From positions 1 to 64,000 of the forward strand of contig NZ_JBQCHS010000004.1 in assembly GCF_051954455.1 (NCBI RefSeq): a stretch of DNA of 64,000 bases, written 5' to 3'. Below, in pieces: positions 16,882-26,123 of this stretch (position 1 is the first letter of the stretch; each line of letters starts with the position of its first letter). Both the position numbers and the translations under genes were made by a program. The DNA is from Pseudolysinimonas sp051954455. GTDB lineage: Bacteria; Actinomycetota; Actinomycetes; Actinomycetales; Microbacteriaceae. The notes beneath the pieces were generated by a model. That model was not told the origin of the DNA. It made no database searches and was given only the letters and a program-made list of their open reading frames with translations.

Positions 16882-17151
16882 ATGGCCAACATCAAGTCGC
16901 AGATCAAGCGCATCGGCACCAACAAGAAGGCGCAGGAGCGCAACAAGGCCGTCAAGAGCGAGATCAAGACCGCCATCCGCTCCACCCGCGAAGCGATCGC
17001 CGCGGGCGACGCCGCGAAGGCGGCCGCCGCCCTCAAGGTCGCGACCAAGAAGCTCGACAAGGCGACCAGCAAGGGCGTCATCCACGCGAACCAGGCCGCG
17101 AACCGCAAGTCGGCGATCGCGAAGCAGGTCGCCGCGCTGAGCTCCAAGTAG
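16882..17151 (+). CDS. rpsT: 30S ribosomal protein S20
   Basis: Encodes 89 residues: MANIKSQIKRIGTNKKAQER at the N-terminus and a Lys/Ala-rich helical hairpin typical of S20, which binds 16S rRNA in the body of the small subunit. GAAGGA precedes the ATG. It is convergent with holA, a conserved actinobacterial neighbourhood. Confidence 0.97.
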   Translation: MANIKSQIKRIGTNKKAQERNKAVKSEIKTAIRSTREAIAAGDAAKAAAALKVATKKLDKATSKGVIHANQAANRKSAIAKQVAALSSK

Positions 17152-17170
17152 GCTCCCGCACCACGACTCG

Positions 17171-17204
17171 GAAGCCCCCGATCACTCCGGTGGTCGGGGG
17201 CTTC
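17171..17204. terminator. Terminator between rpsT and holA
   Basis: GAAGCCCCCGA (17171-17181) pairs with TCGGGGGCTTC (17194-17204), with four more inner pairs including one G-U and the loop TCCG. It serves the convergent pair. Confidence 0.85.
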
Positions 17205-17265
17205 GTGCATGTCGGGTCGCCCGACCGTCGTCACGGCGCGGGCCTCTCGAGCGGGATCGCGTTCC

Positions 17266-18339
17266 TCAACCGGTTCGCTGCGGTGAGTGCTGATCCTCCC
17301 CGCGGGACGCCACGATGCCGACGAGCCGCTCGAGGGCGTACACGGGATCCCGGCCCGCGCCCTTGATCTGCGCGTCGGTGTCGGCGAGCGCCTCGATGAC
17401 GCGCCCGATGCCCTCGTCGGTCCAGCCCTGCAGGTCGCGCCGCGCCCGGTCGACCTGCCACGGAGCGAGACCGAGCTGCGCCGCGATCTGGTTGCCGCCG
17501 CCGCGCGCGCCCGCGACCTTCGCCATGGTGCGGACCTTGCTCGCGAAGGCGGCCACCATCGGCACCGGGTCGGCCCCCGACGCGAGAGCGTGCCGGAGGA
17601 GACCGAGCGCCTCGCCGTGGCGCCCCGCGATCGCGGTGTCCGCGACGGCGAACGCTGTCGTCTCGACCCGGCCGCCGTAGTACTTCTCGACCGTCGCCTC
17701 GGTGATCTCGGCATCGGTGTCGGCGAGGAGCTGCTGACAGGCGGCCGCCAGCTCAGCCAGGTCGTCGCTGAATGCGGCGACGAGCGCGCGCTGCGCCCCC
17801 CCGGTGATCCGACGCCGCGCCGCCGCGAACTCGGCGCTCACGAAGTCGAGCTTGTCGGCGTCGCGCTTGAGCTCGGCGCACACGATCTCGACGCCGCCGC
17901 CGAGGCCGCCGCGGATCGCGTCGAGCAGCTTCTTGCCGCGGACCCCGCCCGCGTGCCGGAGCACGAGATACGTGTCGTCGGCGGGGCTCCGGAGGTAGGC
18001 CAGCGCCTCCTCGAGGAAGGCGTCGCTTGTCTTCTCCACCCCGTCGACGCGGATCATCCGCGGCTCGGCGAACAGCGACGGACTCGCGAGCGTGAGCAGC
18101 TCGCCCGGGGCGTAGGAGCCGGCCTCCAGGTCCGAGACCTCGAGTGTCGGATCCTCGGCGCGCAGGGTGTCGCGGAGCAGCCGGATCGCCCGATCGGCGA
18201 GCACCGTCTCGGTGCCGCTCACGAGGACGACGGGGGCGGGTCGCACCCGGTCCCAGGCGAGCTGCGGGATCTTCGCCGCGCTCGGTCGCGACGCCCCGGA
18301 GGCGCCGCGGGACGCTCCCCGTCTCGCCGGTGCCGCCAT
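17266..18339 (-). CDS. holA: DNA polymerase III subunit delta
   Basis: Encodes 357 residues. It has the actinobacterial HolA start region (KIPQLAWDRVRPAPVVLVSGTE), an AAA+-like domain without a working P loop, and the C-terminal helical collar. In the clamp loader, delta opens the beta clamp. A TAGGCT box lies 6 nt before the ATG. The first 121 bp overlap the 3' end of comEC in another frame on the same strand. Confidence 0.94.
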   Translation of the reverse strand: MAAPARRGASRGASGASRPSAAKIPQLAWDRVRPAPVVLVSGTETVLADRAIRLLRDTLRAEDPTLEVSDLEAGSYAPGELLTLASPSLFAEPRMIRVDGVEKTSDAFLEEALAYLRSPADDTYLVLRHAGGVRGKKLLDAIRGGLGGGVEIVCAELKRDADKLDFVSAEFAAARRRITGGAQRALVAAFSDDLAELAAACQQLLADTDAEITEATVEKYYGGRVETTAFAVADTAIAGRHGEALGLLRHALASGADPVPMVAAFASKVRTMAKVAGARGGGNQIAAQLGLAPWQVDRARRDLQGWTDEGIGRVIEALADTDAQIKGAGRDPVYALERLVGIVASRGEDQHSPQRTG

Positions 18340-20753
18340 GCGTCGAGCCTACCGGCGGCCGGCGACGCCCGACCGTGGGAGCCGCGTCGACGGCGGCGGC
18401 GCGGACCCGCTCCGCTCTGCTCCGCCGCGAGTTCGGGCCCCGTCAACGTCGCCTCTCGTCCGTCGTGCTTCTGCCGCCACACCCGCGCCTCGTGCGGCCG
18501 GTCCCCCGGTGCGACGAGCACCATTCCGTCGAGGTCGGTGCGGAGAGGCGTCACGCCGTTCGCGGCGAGCGTGCCGAGCAGCTTCGACGTCGGATGCCCG
18601 TAGTCGTTGCCGGCGCCGACGCCGATGAGGCCGAGCGCCGGCCGCAGGGCCGCGTAGAGCTCGGGCGCCTGATCGGCACTGCCGTGGTGGGCGACCTTGA
18701 CCACGTCGAACCGGCCGGGGTCGCCGAGCCCGAGCAGGCGGTCCTGCGACTCCTCCCCGAGGTCGCCGAGGAGGATGCCGGTGAGGCAGTGCGGGCACGA
18801 GGAGTCCGGCACGACGGTGAGGGTCACGCTCGCCGGGTTGCCGGGCTCGACGCCGGTGGGCGGCGGCCAGACGACCCGCCAGCGCAGAGCCCCGAGCGTC
18901 CCGTGGTCGCCCATCGCGACCTGGTCGACCCGCGCGCCCCCGCCGCGCAGCTCGTCGGCCAGCCGCGCATCGCCGGGATCGCTCGGCGGCCCGATGAGGA
19001 CCCGATCGACCCGGCCCGCCACGGCATCCGTGCCGCCGACGTGGTCGAGGTCGTAGTGGGTGAGCACGAGCAGATCGATGCGCCCGATGCCGAGCTCGGT
19101 GAGGCACGCGCTGAGCTTCGCCGGGTCGGGTCCGGTGTCGACGAGGCCGACGCGGTCGCCGCTGCGGACGAGGGTCGCGTCGCCCTGCCCGACGTCGCAG
19201 AGCCCGATCTCCCAGTCGGCGGGTCGCCCCGCGACGGTGACGGCGTGGACGCCGACGACGCTCGCGAGGTAGCCGACGACGCCGACGAGGAGGACCGCGC
19301 GCGCGACGCGTCGGAGCCGCGCGGGTGTTCCGCCGAGGAGCGCGAGGAGCCCGACGACCGTGACCACGACGAGCAGCGCGACCCCGACGATCCCGGGCGG
19401 CCACGGGCTCTGCGCGCCCGGCAGGCCCGCCGTGAAGCGCGCCACCGCCCCGATCCACGCAGCGGGGATCCAGGCGAGCCATGCGATCCCCGTCGCGAGC
19501 CCGGGCAGCACCGGCGCCACCGCGCAGGCCGCGAGGCCGAGCACCGTGACGACGGGCGCCGCGGGTTCCGCGAGGAGGTTGGCGGCGACCCCGTACACCG
19601 GCAATGCGGGGTTGAGCAGCAGGATGACCGGCTGGCAGGCGAGCTGCGCCGCGACGGGCACCGCCAGCAGCAGCGACAATCGGCGCGGGAGCACCCGGGC
19701 GACGACGCGGGCGATGGGAGCGGCGAGGAGCAGCAGACCGCCGGTCGCGAGCGCCGAGAGCGCGAATCCGTAGTCGCGCGCGAGCCACGGGTCCGTCGTC
19801 AGCAGGACGATCGCGGCGACGCAGAGAAGCGGCAGCCCGCGCGCCGCCCGCCCGAGCCCGAGCGCCGCGAGCGCCACGCCCGCCATCACCGCGGCGCGGA
19901 TGACGCTGCCCTGCGGTGTCACGAGCACGACGAATCCGACGAGCGCGGCCGCCGCGACGGCGAGGCGGACGAGCCGAGGCAGTCCGAGCGCGGCCGCACC
20001 CCACAGCACCAGTCCGACGACGATCGCGCAGTTCGCCCCCGAGACGGCGGTCAGATGCGTGAGCGACGACGCCTTCATGGCCGAGCCGAGGTCCGGAGTG
20101 ACCTGCGCCGTGTCCCCGATCGCGAGCCCCGGCAGGAGCCGACCCCCGTCCCCGGGGAGGTCCCGCGTCGCACGCACCAGGGCGACCCGCACGGCGTCGG
20201 CCGCCCGCAGCAGCGGGGGCGGCCGGTCCGCGATGACCGGATCGCCGCGCGGGAACGCGAGATACGCCACGGCGTCGCCGGCGTCCGCCGACCGCAGGGT
20301 CGCGTCGAGTCGCAGGATCTCGCCGATCCGTGCGCTGCGGAGGGCGTGGTCCTCGGCGTCGCCGAGCACCAGGACCGGCACGGACACGGCCGTCGTCGTG
20401 GCGCCCGACGTCGCGGCGAGCACCGTCGCCGTGAGCCGCCCCTCGGCCGCCCGCGACGTCGCCTCCACTCGGAGGGTGACGATCCGCCCCGACGCGGCCG
20501 CGTCGGCGAGCACGGCGGGCGTGCGGCCGGGCGTCTGCGCCGCGACCGCGGCGGCGACGAGCGCCCCGCCCGCCAGGGCGATGGCGACGAGCGCGAGCAC
20601 GGAGCGCAGTCCGCGCGCCCGGAGCGCGCAGACCGCGGCGCACGCACCGAAGACGACGGCGATGACGGCAGCGACCCACGCGGGCGCGGCGACGGCGACG
20701 CCCGCGACGAGCCACGCGACGACGGCCGCCGGGAGCAGGCGCAGATCCGTCAC
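18219..20753 (-). CDS. comEC: ComEC/Rec2-type DNA uptake channel with MBL domain
   Basis: Encodes 844 residues from a GTG. The order is an N-terminal membrane part with DUF4131 region, the Competence domain with many helices (including HLTAVSGANCAIV), and a C-terminal metallo-beta-lactamase-like domain with THYDLDHVGG and AHHGSAD, whose metal ligands look intact. It is the putative channel for transforming DNA, paired with ComEA encoded 3 bp upstream. The last 45-50 residues are Arg/Gly/Ser-rich and lie over holA in another frame; they look unlike ComEC, so the useful protein probably ends near residue 790, or a frameshift has removed the original stop. Confidence 0.9.
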   Translation of the reverse strand: MTDLRLLPAAVVAWLVAGVAVAAPAWVAAVIAVVFGACAAVCALRARGLRSVLALVAIALAGGALVAAAVAAQTPGRTPAVLADAAASGRIVTLRVEATSRAAEGRLTATVLAATSGATTTAVSVPVLVLGDAEDHALRSARIGEILRLDATLRSADAGDAVAYLAFPRGDPVIADRPPPLLRAADAVRVALVRATRDLPGDGGRLLPGLAIGDTAQVTPDLGSAMKASSLTHLTAVSGANCAIVVGLVLWGAAALGLPRLVRLAVAAAALVGFVVLVTPQGSVIRAAVMAGVALAALGLGRAARGLPLLCVAAIVLLTTDPWLARDYGFALSALATGGLLLLAAPIARVVARVLPRRLSLLLAVPVAAQLACQPVILLLNPALPVYGVAANLLAEPAAPVVTVLGLAACAVAPVLPGLATGIAWLAWIPAAWIGAVARFTAGLPGAQSPWPPGIVGVALLVVVTVVGLLALLGGTPARLRRVARAVLLVGVVGYLASVVGVHAVTVAGRPADWEIGLCDVGQGDATLVRSGDRVGLVDTGPDPAKLSACLTELGIGRIDLLVLTHYDLDHVGGTDAVAGRVDRVLIGPPSDPGDARLADELRGGGARVDQVAMGDHGTLGALRWRVVWPPPTGVEPGNPASVTLTVVPDSSCPHCLTGILLGDLGEESQDRLLGLGDPGRFDVVKVAHHGSADQAPELYAALRPALGLIGVGAGNDYGHPTSKLLGTLAANGVTPLRTDLDGMVLVAPGDRPHEARVWRQKHDGREATLTGPELAAEQSGAGPRRRRRRGSHGRASPAAGRLDAWRHRRDGERPAAPPGRRDRARRRSRSSPGTGCDPPPSSS

Positions 20754-20756
20754 GGC

Positions 20757-21404
20757 TCAGACCGTCACGTGCGGCTCGAGCTGGGCGAAGGTCGCGTCGC
20801 CGATGCCGCTGACGCTCCGCAGATCCTGGATCGAGCGGAACCGGCCGTTCTCGGTGCGCCAGTCGATGATCTTCTGCGCCGTCGCCGGCCCGACGCGCGG
20901 GAGGGTCTCGAGCGTCGCCGCGTCGGCGGTGTTGATGTTGACCTTCGCGCCCGGAGCACCCGCGCCGGACGTACCGGCTCCGGCAGCCGACCCGCCCGCG
21001 GCCGGCGCCTCCCCCACGGCCGGGACGACCAGTTGCTCCCCGTCCGCGACGATCCGGGCGAGATTCACGCCTGCCTGATCCGCGGTGGGGGTGAACCCGC
21101 CGGCCGCCGCGACGGCGTCCATCACGCGGTCGCCCTCCCGCACCTGGTAGAGGCCGGGCCGGGCGACCTGGCCGACCACCTGCACGTAGACGAGCGCGCT
21201 CGACGGTGACGGCCGCGCGCCCGCGAGGCCGCCGGGATCCGCGGAGGGCCCGCCGGAGGCCGCGACAACGGTCGTCCCGCCGTGCGGGGTGAGCGCCGTG
21301 ACGAGGACGGCCGCCCCGAGCCCGAGCAGCACGAGGACGAGCGCGGCCCCGGCTCCCGCGCGCAGACGCGCGCGACGGGGATCGGGTGCCGGGGTCGCGC
21401 TCAC
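20757..21404 (-). CDS. comEA: ComEA-like helix-hairpin-helix DNA receptor
   Basis: Encodes 215 residues from a GTG. There is one N-terminal membrane helix (about 15-38), a SLBB domain (LVYVQVVGQVARPGLYQV), a Gly/Ala-rich linker and a C-terminal HhH pair (VNINTADAATLETLPRVGPA, then VSGIGDATF). ComEA binds double-stranded DNA at the cell surface and hands it to ComEC, encoded immediately downstream. A TAGCGT box is 6 nt before the GTG. Whether this lineage is naturally competent is not known from the sequence. Confidence 0.92.
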   Translation of the reverse strand: MSATPAPDPRRARLRAGAGAALVLVLLGLGAAVLVTALTPHGGTTVVAASGGPSADPGGLAGARPSPSSALVYVQVVGQVARPGLYQVREGDRVMDAVAAAGGFTPTADQAGVNLARIVADGEQLVVPAVGEAPAAGGSAAGAGTSGAGAPGAKVNINTADAATLETLPRVGPATAQKIIDWRTENGRFRSIQDLRSVSGIGDATFAQLEPHVTV

Positions 21405-21465
21405 CCGGCGACGCTAAGCGGCCGACCTCACGCCCCGGGCCGCACCGACTCGGGGTTGGGGACGG

Positions 21466-24039
21466 TCAGCTCTTCGTGGCGATGTTGACGACCCGCGGGG
21501 CGCGCACGATGACGTTGACGATCTCGCGATCGCCGACCGCGCGCGCGACGCCCGCCGACGCGCGAGCGCGTGCCTCGAGCTCCTCGGCGGCGATCGACGG
21601 CGACACCTCGAGCCGGTCGCGCACCTTGCCGTCGACCTGCACGATCGCGGTCACCGACTCCTCCACCAGGAGCGTCGGATCGGGCTTCCGCAGCCCCGCC
21701 TCCGCGACCGAGGGCTCGTAGCCGAGCCGCTCCCACATGTCCTCCGCCGTGTAGGGCGCGAAGAGCGACAGCAGCACCGTGACCGCCTCGATCGCCTCGC
21801 GCACCGCGGGGTCGCCGGCGCCCGGACCGGCGTCGATCGTCTTGCGGATCTGGTTGACGAGCTCCATGAGCCGCGCGACCACCACGTTGAACTTGAACGC
21901 CTCGAGGAGCCCCGGGGCGTCGGCGAGCAGGTGATGCGTCGCACGCCGGAGCGCCGGGTCGCCGCCCTTCCAGTCGACGTCCGGCGAGGTCGTGACCTCC
22001 CCCGCGATGCGCCAGGCGCGCGCGAGGAACTTCGCGGATCCCGTCGGCGACACGTCGGCCCAGTCGATGTCGTCCTCCGGCGGCCCGGCGAACGCCATGG
22101 TGAGGCGCAGCGCGTCGGCGCCGTGGTCGCGCAGCTCGCTCGCGAACTCGACGAGGTTGCCCTTCGACTTCGACATCTTGGAGCCGTCCATGAGCACCAT
22201 GCCCTGGTTCAGCACCGCGCTGAACGGCTCCGTGAACGAGATGTAGCCCAGGTCGAACAGGACCTTCGTGATGAAGCGCGCGTAGAGCAGGTGCAGGATC
22301 GCGTGCTCGACGCCTCCCACGTACTGGTCGACCGGCGCCCACTTCTCCGCCTCACGCGGGTCGAACGCCTGCGTCTCGTCACGCGGGTTCAGATAGCGCA
22401 GGAAGTACCAGGAGCTGTCGACGAAGGTGTCCATCGTGTCCGGGTCGCGGCGCGCGGATCGCCCGTCGGGCAGCGTCGTCTCGACCCAGCCGGTCGCCGC
22501 GCCGAGGGGCGACTGCCCCTTCGGCTTGAGGTCGAGCCCCTCCGTCGGCGGCAGCTGTACGGGCAGCTGACCCTCCGGCACCGGGTGCAGCGACCCGTCC
22601 TCGGCGTGCAGGATCGGGATCGGGGTGCCCCAGTAGCGCTGCCGCGAGATCAGCCAGTCGCGCAGCCGGTACGTCTTCGCGGCCCGGCCGGTGCCCGCCG
22701 ACTCCAGCAGCTCGATGACGCGCGCGATCGCGTTCTGCTTGCTGAGGCCGTCGAGCGGGCCGGAGTTGATCATCCGTCCCGGGCCGTTCAGCGCGACCCC
22801 CGTCGACACCGGGTCGAGCGGCGGCACGTCGCCGGCCTCGAGCATCTCGGGCGTCACGACCGGGATCGCCCCGGTGATCGCGGCGTTGGTGTCGACGACG
22901 ACCTTGACCGGGAGCCCGAACTTCAGCGCGAAGTCGAGGTCGCGCTGGTCGTGGGCGGGCACGGCCATGACCGCGCCGTGGCCGTAGTCGGCGAGCACGT
23001 AGTCGGCGGCCCAGATGGGGATCCGCTCGCCGTTGACCGGGTTGATCGCGAACCGGCCGAGCGGCACCCCCGTCTTCTCGCGGCCGGCGTCCTGGCGCTC
23101 GACCTCGGTCGTCTTCTGCACCTGCTCCAGGTAGTCCTGGAACCGCGCGCGGATCGCCGCGTCGTCCTGCCCCGCGACGAGCTCCGCCGCGAGGTCGGAG
23201 TCGGGCGCCACGACCATGAACGTCGCGCCGAACAGCGTGTCGGGTCGCGTCGTGAAGACGGTGACCTTCTCCTGCCGGCCCTCGATCACGAAGTCGACGT
23301 CGGCGCCGGTCGAGCGGCCGATCCAATTGCGCTGCATCGCGATGACCTTCGACGGCCACGCGCCCTCGAGCTGGTTCAGGTCGTCGAGGAGCCGGTCGGC
23401 GTAGTCGGTGATCTTGAAGTACCACTGGGTCAGCTTCTTCTTGACCACCATGGCGCCGGAGCGCTCGCTGGTGCCGTCCGGCAGCACCTGCTCGTTCGCG
23501 AGCACGGTCTGGTCCACCGGGTCCCAGTTGACCCAGCTGTCCTTGCGGTAGGCGAGCCCCTTCTCGTACAGCTTGAGGAACAGCCACTGGTTCCAGCGGT
23601 AGTACTCCGGGTCGGAGGTGTGCAGCTCGCGGCTCCAGTCGAAGCTGGTGCCGTACTTCTGGAAGCTCGACTTCTGCTGCGCGATGTTGGCGTAGGTCCA
23701 CTCGCGCGGGTCGGTGCCCCGCTTGATCGCGGCGTTCTCGGCGGGCAGTCCGAAGCTGTCCCACCCGATCGGGTGCAGCACGTTGAAGCCCTGCTGCCGC
23801 CAGTAGCGCGCGACGATGTCGCCGAACGCGAAGGCCTCCGCGTGGCCCATGTGCAGGTCGCCCGAGGGGTACGGGAACATGTCGAGGATGTACTTGCGCG
23901 GGCGCGTGTCACCGGGCAGGTCGGCGCGGAACGGCTGGAGGTCCTCCCAGCGCGCCGCCCACTTCTGCATGATCGCCGCGTGGTCGTAGCGCTCGTCGTG
24001 GTCCGGACCTGCGTCGCGGGTGGGCTGCTCGTCGGGCAT
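21466..24039 (-). CDS. leuS: Leucine-tRNA ligase
   Basis: Encodes 857 residues, full length. It has FPYPSGDLHMGHAEAF (HIGH-type motif), a CP1 editing domain, and DGSKMSKSKGN (KMSKS) followed by the anticodon-binding and C-terminal domains. A TAGGCT -10 box (24078-24073) would give a leader of about 27 nt; no T-box features are seen here, in contrast to ileS. Confidence 0.97.
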   Translation of the reverse strand: MPDEQPTRDAGPDHDERYDHAAIMQKWAARWEDLQPFRADLPGDTRPRKYILDMFPYPSGDLHMGHAEAFAFGDIVARYWRQQGFNVLHPIGWDSFGLPAENAAIKRGTDPREWTYANIAQQKSSFQKYGTSFDWSRELHTSDPEYYRWNQWLFLKLYEKGLAYRKDSWVNWDPVDQTVLANEQVLPDGTSERSGAMVVKKKLTQWYFKITDYADRLLDDLNQLEGAWPSKVIAMQRNWIGRSTGADVDFVIEGRQEKVTVFTTRPDTLFGATFMVVAPDSDLAAELVAGQDDAAIRARFQDYLEQVQKTTEVERQDAGREKTGVPLGRFAINPVNGERIPIWAADYVLADYGHGAVMAVPAHDQRDLDFALKFGLPVKVVVDTNAAITGAIPVVTPEMLEAGDVPPLDPVSTGVALNGPGRMINSGPLDGLSKQNAIARVIELLESAGTGRAAKTYRLRDWLISRQRYWGTPIPILHAEDGSLHPVPEGQLPVQLPPTEGLDLKPKGQSPLGAATGWVETTLPDGRSARRDPDTMDTFVDSSWYFLRYLNPRDETQAFDPREAEKWAPVDQYVGGVEHAILHLLYARFITKVLFDLGYISFTEPFSAVLNQGMVLMDGSKMSKSKGNLVEFASELRDHGADALRLTMAFAGPPEDDIDWADVSPTGSAKFLARAWRIAGEVTTSPDVDWKGGDPALRRATHHLLADAPGLLEAFKFNVVVARLMELVNQIRKTIDAGPGAGDPAVREAIEAVTVLLSLFAPYTAEDMWERLGYEPSVAEAGLRKPDPTLLVEESVTAIVQVDGKVRDRLEVSPSIAAEELEARARASAGVARAVGDREIVNVIVRAPRVVNIATKS

Positions 24040-24092
24040 GGCGGAACTCGTTTCGACAGAGGGGAACGCCTCAGCCTAACGAAACGCCGGTG

Positions 24093-25310
24093 CTAGCGAC
24101 GGGTGAGCGCCGCGAGCAGGGCGCGGGCCTTGAGCTCGACCTCCGCCAGCTCCGCCGCCGGGTCGGAGAGCGCGGTGATCCCGCCGCCCGCACCGACGGA
24201 GGCGCCGCGGCCGTCGACGACGATCGTCCGGATCGTCATGTCGAGCTCGGCCGAGCCGTCGCGGCCGAGCCGGCCGAACGCGCCCGCGTAGGCGCCGCGG
24301 TCGGCGCCCTCGAGCTCGTCGAGGAGTTCGATCGCCCGGCGCTTCGGCGTGCCGGTCATCGATCCCGCGGGGAAGCAGGCGGCGATCGCGTCGACGGCGT
24401 CGAGCCCGGGGCGGAGCCGACCCTCGACCGTCGAGACGAGCTGATGGACCTGGGGATGCGACTCCACCGCGAAGAGCTCGGTCACGGCGACGTCGCCCGG
24501 CCCGCACACCCGCGCGAGGTCGTTGCGCATGAGGTCGACGATCATGAGGTTCTCGGCGCGCTCCTTCTCGTCGCCCGCGAGCTCGGCGGCGAGTCGGGCA
24601 TCCACGACCGGGTCGGGATCGCGGGGCCGGGTGCCCTTGATCGGCCGGGTCCGCACGACGCCGTCCGCGACCTCGAGGAACCGCTCGGGCGTCGCGCTGA
24701 GGAGCGTCACGCCCCCGGTGCGCAGGATCCCACCGCGCCCGGTCGCGCTCGACGCGCGGAGCACCGCGTAGGTGGCGAGCGCATCGATGGCGCCCTCGAC
24801 CCCGTAGTCGGTCGTGAGACACAGCAGGTACGCGTCCCCGCGCGCGATGGCCTCCTGACAGTGCGCGATCTTCGCGAGATAGGCCGCGTCGTCATCCCGT
24901 CGAGTCGTGCCTTTCCGCGGGTCCAGCGGCTCAGACCGGCGGTTTCGCACGATTCGAGGCGGGTCCGATCGAGGCGCCGGGTCGCGGACCTCGAACTCGC
25001 GCTCGACGCGGAGGAACGCGGCCGGAGGGCGGCCCGACGGGCGGGCGAGCCGCATCCCCATCGTCTCCGCGCGCAGCTCGTAGTCGAGGCGGCCGACGAG
25101 GCCGAGCGGGGCGTCCGCGAGGGCGGCGCGGAGGCCCGGCAGCACGGCTCCCGGGGCCATCGGCACCGGGGTCCCGTGTCCGATCCGGCTGAGCCCGCCC
25201 GGGCCGCCGTCGAGCCAGTAGACGTCCTCATGCTCGGCCCAGAGCCGCGCGAAGAGCCGCTCCGGCGGTATCTCCCCCTCGGGGTGGATGCGCTCCGAGG
25301 TCGCCTGCAT
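24093..25310 (-). CDS. pabB: Aminodeoxychorismate synthase component I (chorismate-binding)
   Basis: Encodes 405 residues of the anthranilate/ADC synthase component I family. The catalytic region has RTRPIKGTRPRD, with Lys in the PIKGT motif that marks ADC synthases rather than TrpE (PIAGT), plus ENLMIVDLMRNDL and GSMTGTPKRRA. The product, 4-amino-4-deoxychorismate, feeds folate via PabC, whose likely gene is divergent 12 bp away. No glutamine amidotransferase is seen nearby. A TAGGGT box 8 nt before the ATG falls within the first codon of the divergent gene. Confidence 0.9.
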   Translation of the reverse strand: MQATSERIHPEGEIPPERLFARLWAEHEDVYWLDGGPGGLSRIGHGTPVPMAPGAVLPGLRAALADAPLGLVGRLDYELRAETMGMRLARPSGRPPAAFLRVEREFEVRDPAPRSDPPRIVRNRRSEPLDPRKGTTRRDDDAAYLAKIAHCQEAIARGDAYLLCLTTDYGVEGAIDALATYAVLRASSATGRGGILRTGGVTLLSATPERFLEVADGVVRTRPIKGTRPRDPDPVVDARLAAELAGDEKERAENLMIVDLMRNDLARVCGPGDVAVTELFAVESHPQVHQLVSTVEGRLRPGLDAVDAIAACFPAGSMTGTPKRRAIELLDELEGADRGAYAGAFGRLGRDGSAELDMTIRTIVVDGRGASVGAGGGITALSDPAAELAEVELKARALLAALTRR

Positions 25311-25322
25311 ACCCTTGACCCT

Positions 25323-26123
25323 ATGAGCGCGCCGAGTGCCTCCCGATGGCGGGACGGACGGTTCGAGCCGCTGGACGCCTGCGAGGTCCGGCCGGTGCGG
25401 TTGCTCGCGGCCGACTCGTGGCTCCTGCGCGACGGCGCGGTGGTCGAGCTCGAGGCGCACCGTCGGCGGTTCCTGAGGTCGCTGCCGGCGGAGGTCGACG
25501 GCACAGGATTCTGGGACGCGGCGATCGCCGAACTCCCCCGGTCCGGGGCGTGGTTCCCGCGCCTCGAGCTCCGCAGCGTCGGGTTCCCCGGCGACGATCG
25601 CCGCGAGCTCGCCCTGCGGCTGCGCCCCGCGCCCGAGCTCCGGCAGGAGATCGCGCTCGTGACGCACGACGCCCGCGATCCGCGCGCCGAGCCCCTCATC
25701 AAGGGCCCCGATCTCGAGGCCCTCACCCGCGTCCGCACGCTCGCGCAGGCCCGGACCGCCGACGACGCCGCCCTCCTGTCCGCCGACGGCCGCGTCGCCG
25801 AGACCACGACCGCCCACCTCGTGTGGTGGCGCGGCGACGTGCTGTGCGCGGCCGATCCTGCGATCCCGCAGCTGCCGGGCGTGACCGTCGGGGCGCTCAC
25901 CCGTCTGGCTGGGGCTCACGGCGTCGAGCTGCGAGCGGAGCGGGCGACGGCCGCCGATCTCGCGGGCACGGAGGTCTGGGCGCTCAACGCGCTGCACGGC
26001 ATCCGCGTGGTCACGACCTGGCACGGCGGGCCGTCGCTCGTTCACGAGCCCGGGCGGGCCGAGCTCTGGCGCGAGCGGCTCGGGACGCTGCGGCACCCGC
26101 TCCCCCAGGCGGTGACCGCATGA
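25323..26123 (+). CDS. pabC: Aminotransferase class IV, probable aminodeoxychorismate lyase
   Basis: Encodes 266 residues of the fold-type IV PLP family. The segment IKGPDLEAL holds the probable PLP lysine, and GRVAETTTAHLVWW corresponds to the Glu-containing cofactor loop. Pairing with pabB supports 4-amino-4-deoxychorismate lyase (p-aminobenzoate formation); branched-chain or D-amino acid aminotransferases share the fold. Its stop overlaps the DedA start (ATGA). Confidence 0.78.
   Translation: MSAPSASRWRDGRFEPLDACEVRPVRLLAADSWLLRDGAVVELEAHRRRFLRSLPAEVDGTGFWDAAIAELPRSGAWFPRLELRSVGFPGDDRRELALRLRPAPELRQEIALVTHDARDPRAEPLIKGPDLEALTRVRTLAQARTADDAALLSADGRVAETTTAHLVWWRGDVLCAADPAIPQLPGVTVGALTRLAGAHGVELRAERATAADLAGTEVWALNALHGIRVVTTWHGGPSLVHEPGRAELWRERLGTLRHPLPQAVTA

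Noticed and set aside
24040..24092. T-box before leuS
   Set aside because: The gap is only 53 bp and lacks TGGTACCGCG-like sequence.
25346..26119. Extended DedA protein starting inside pabC
   Set aside because: The extra residues are Arg-rich shadow of pabC; the ATG at 26120 begins a normal DedA sequence with an ATGA overlap.
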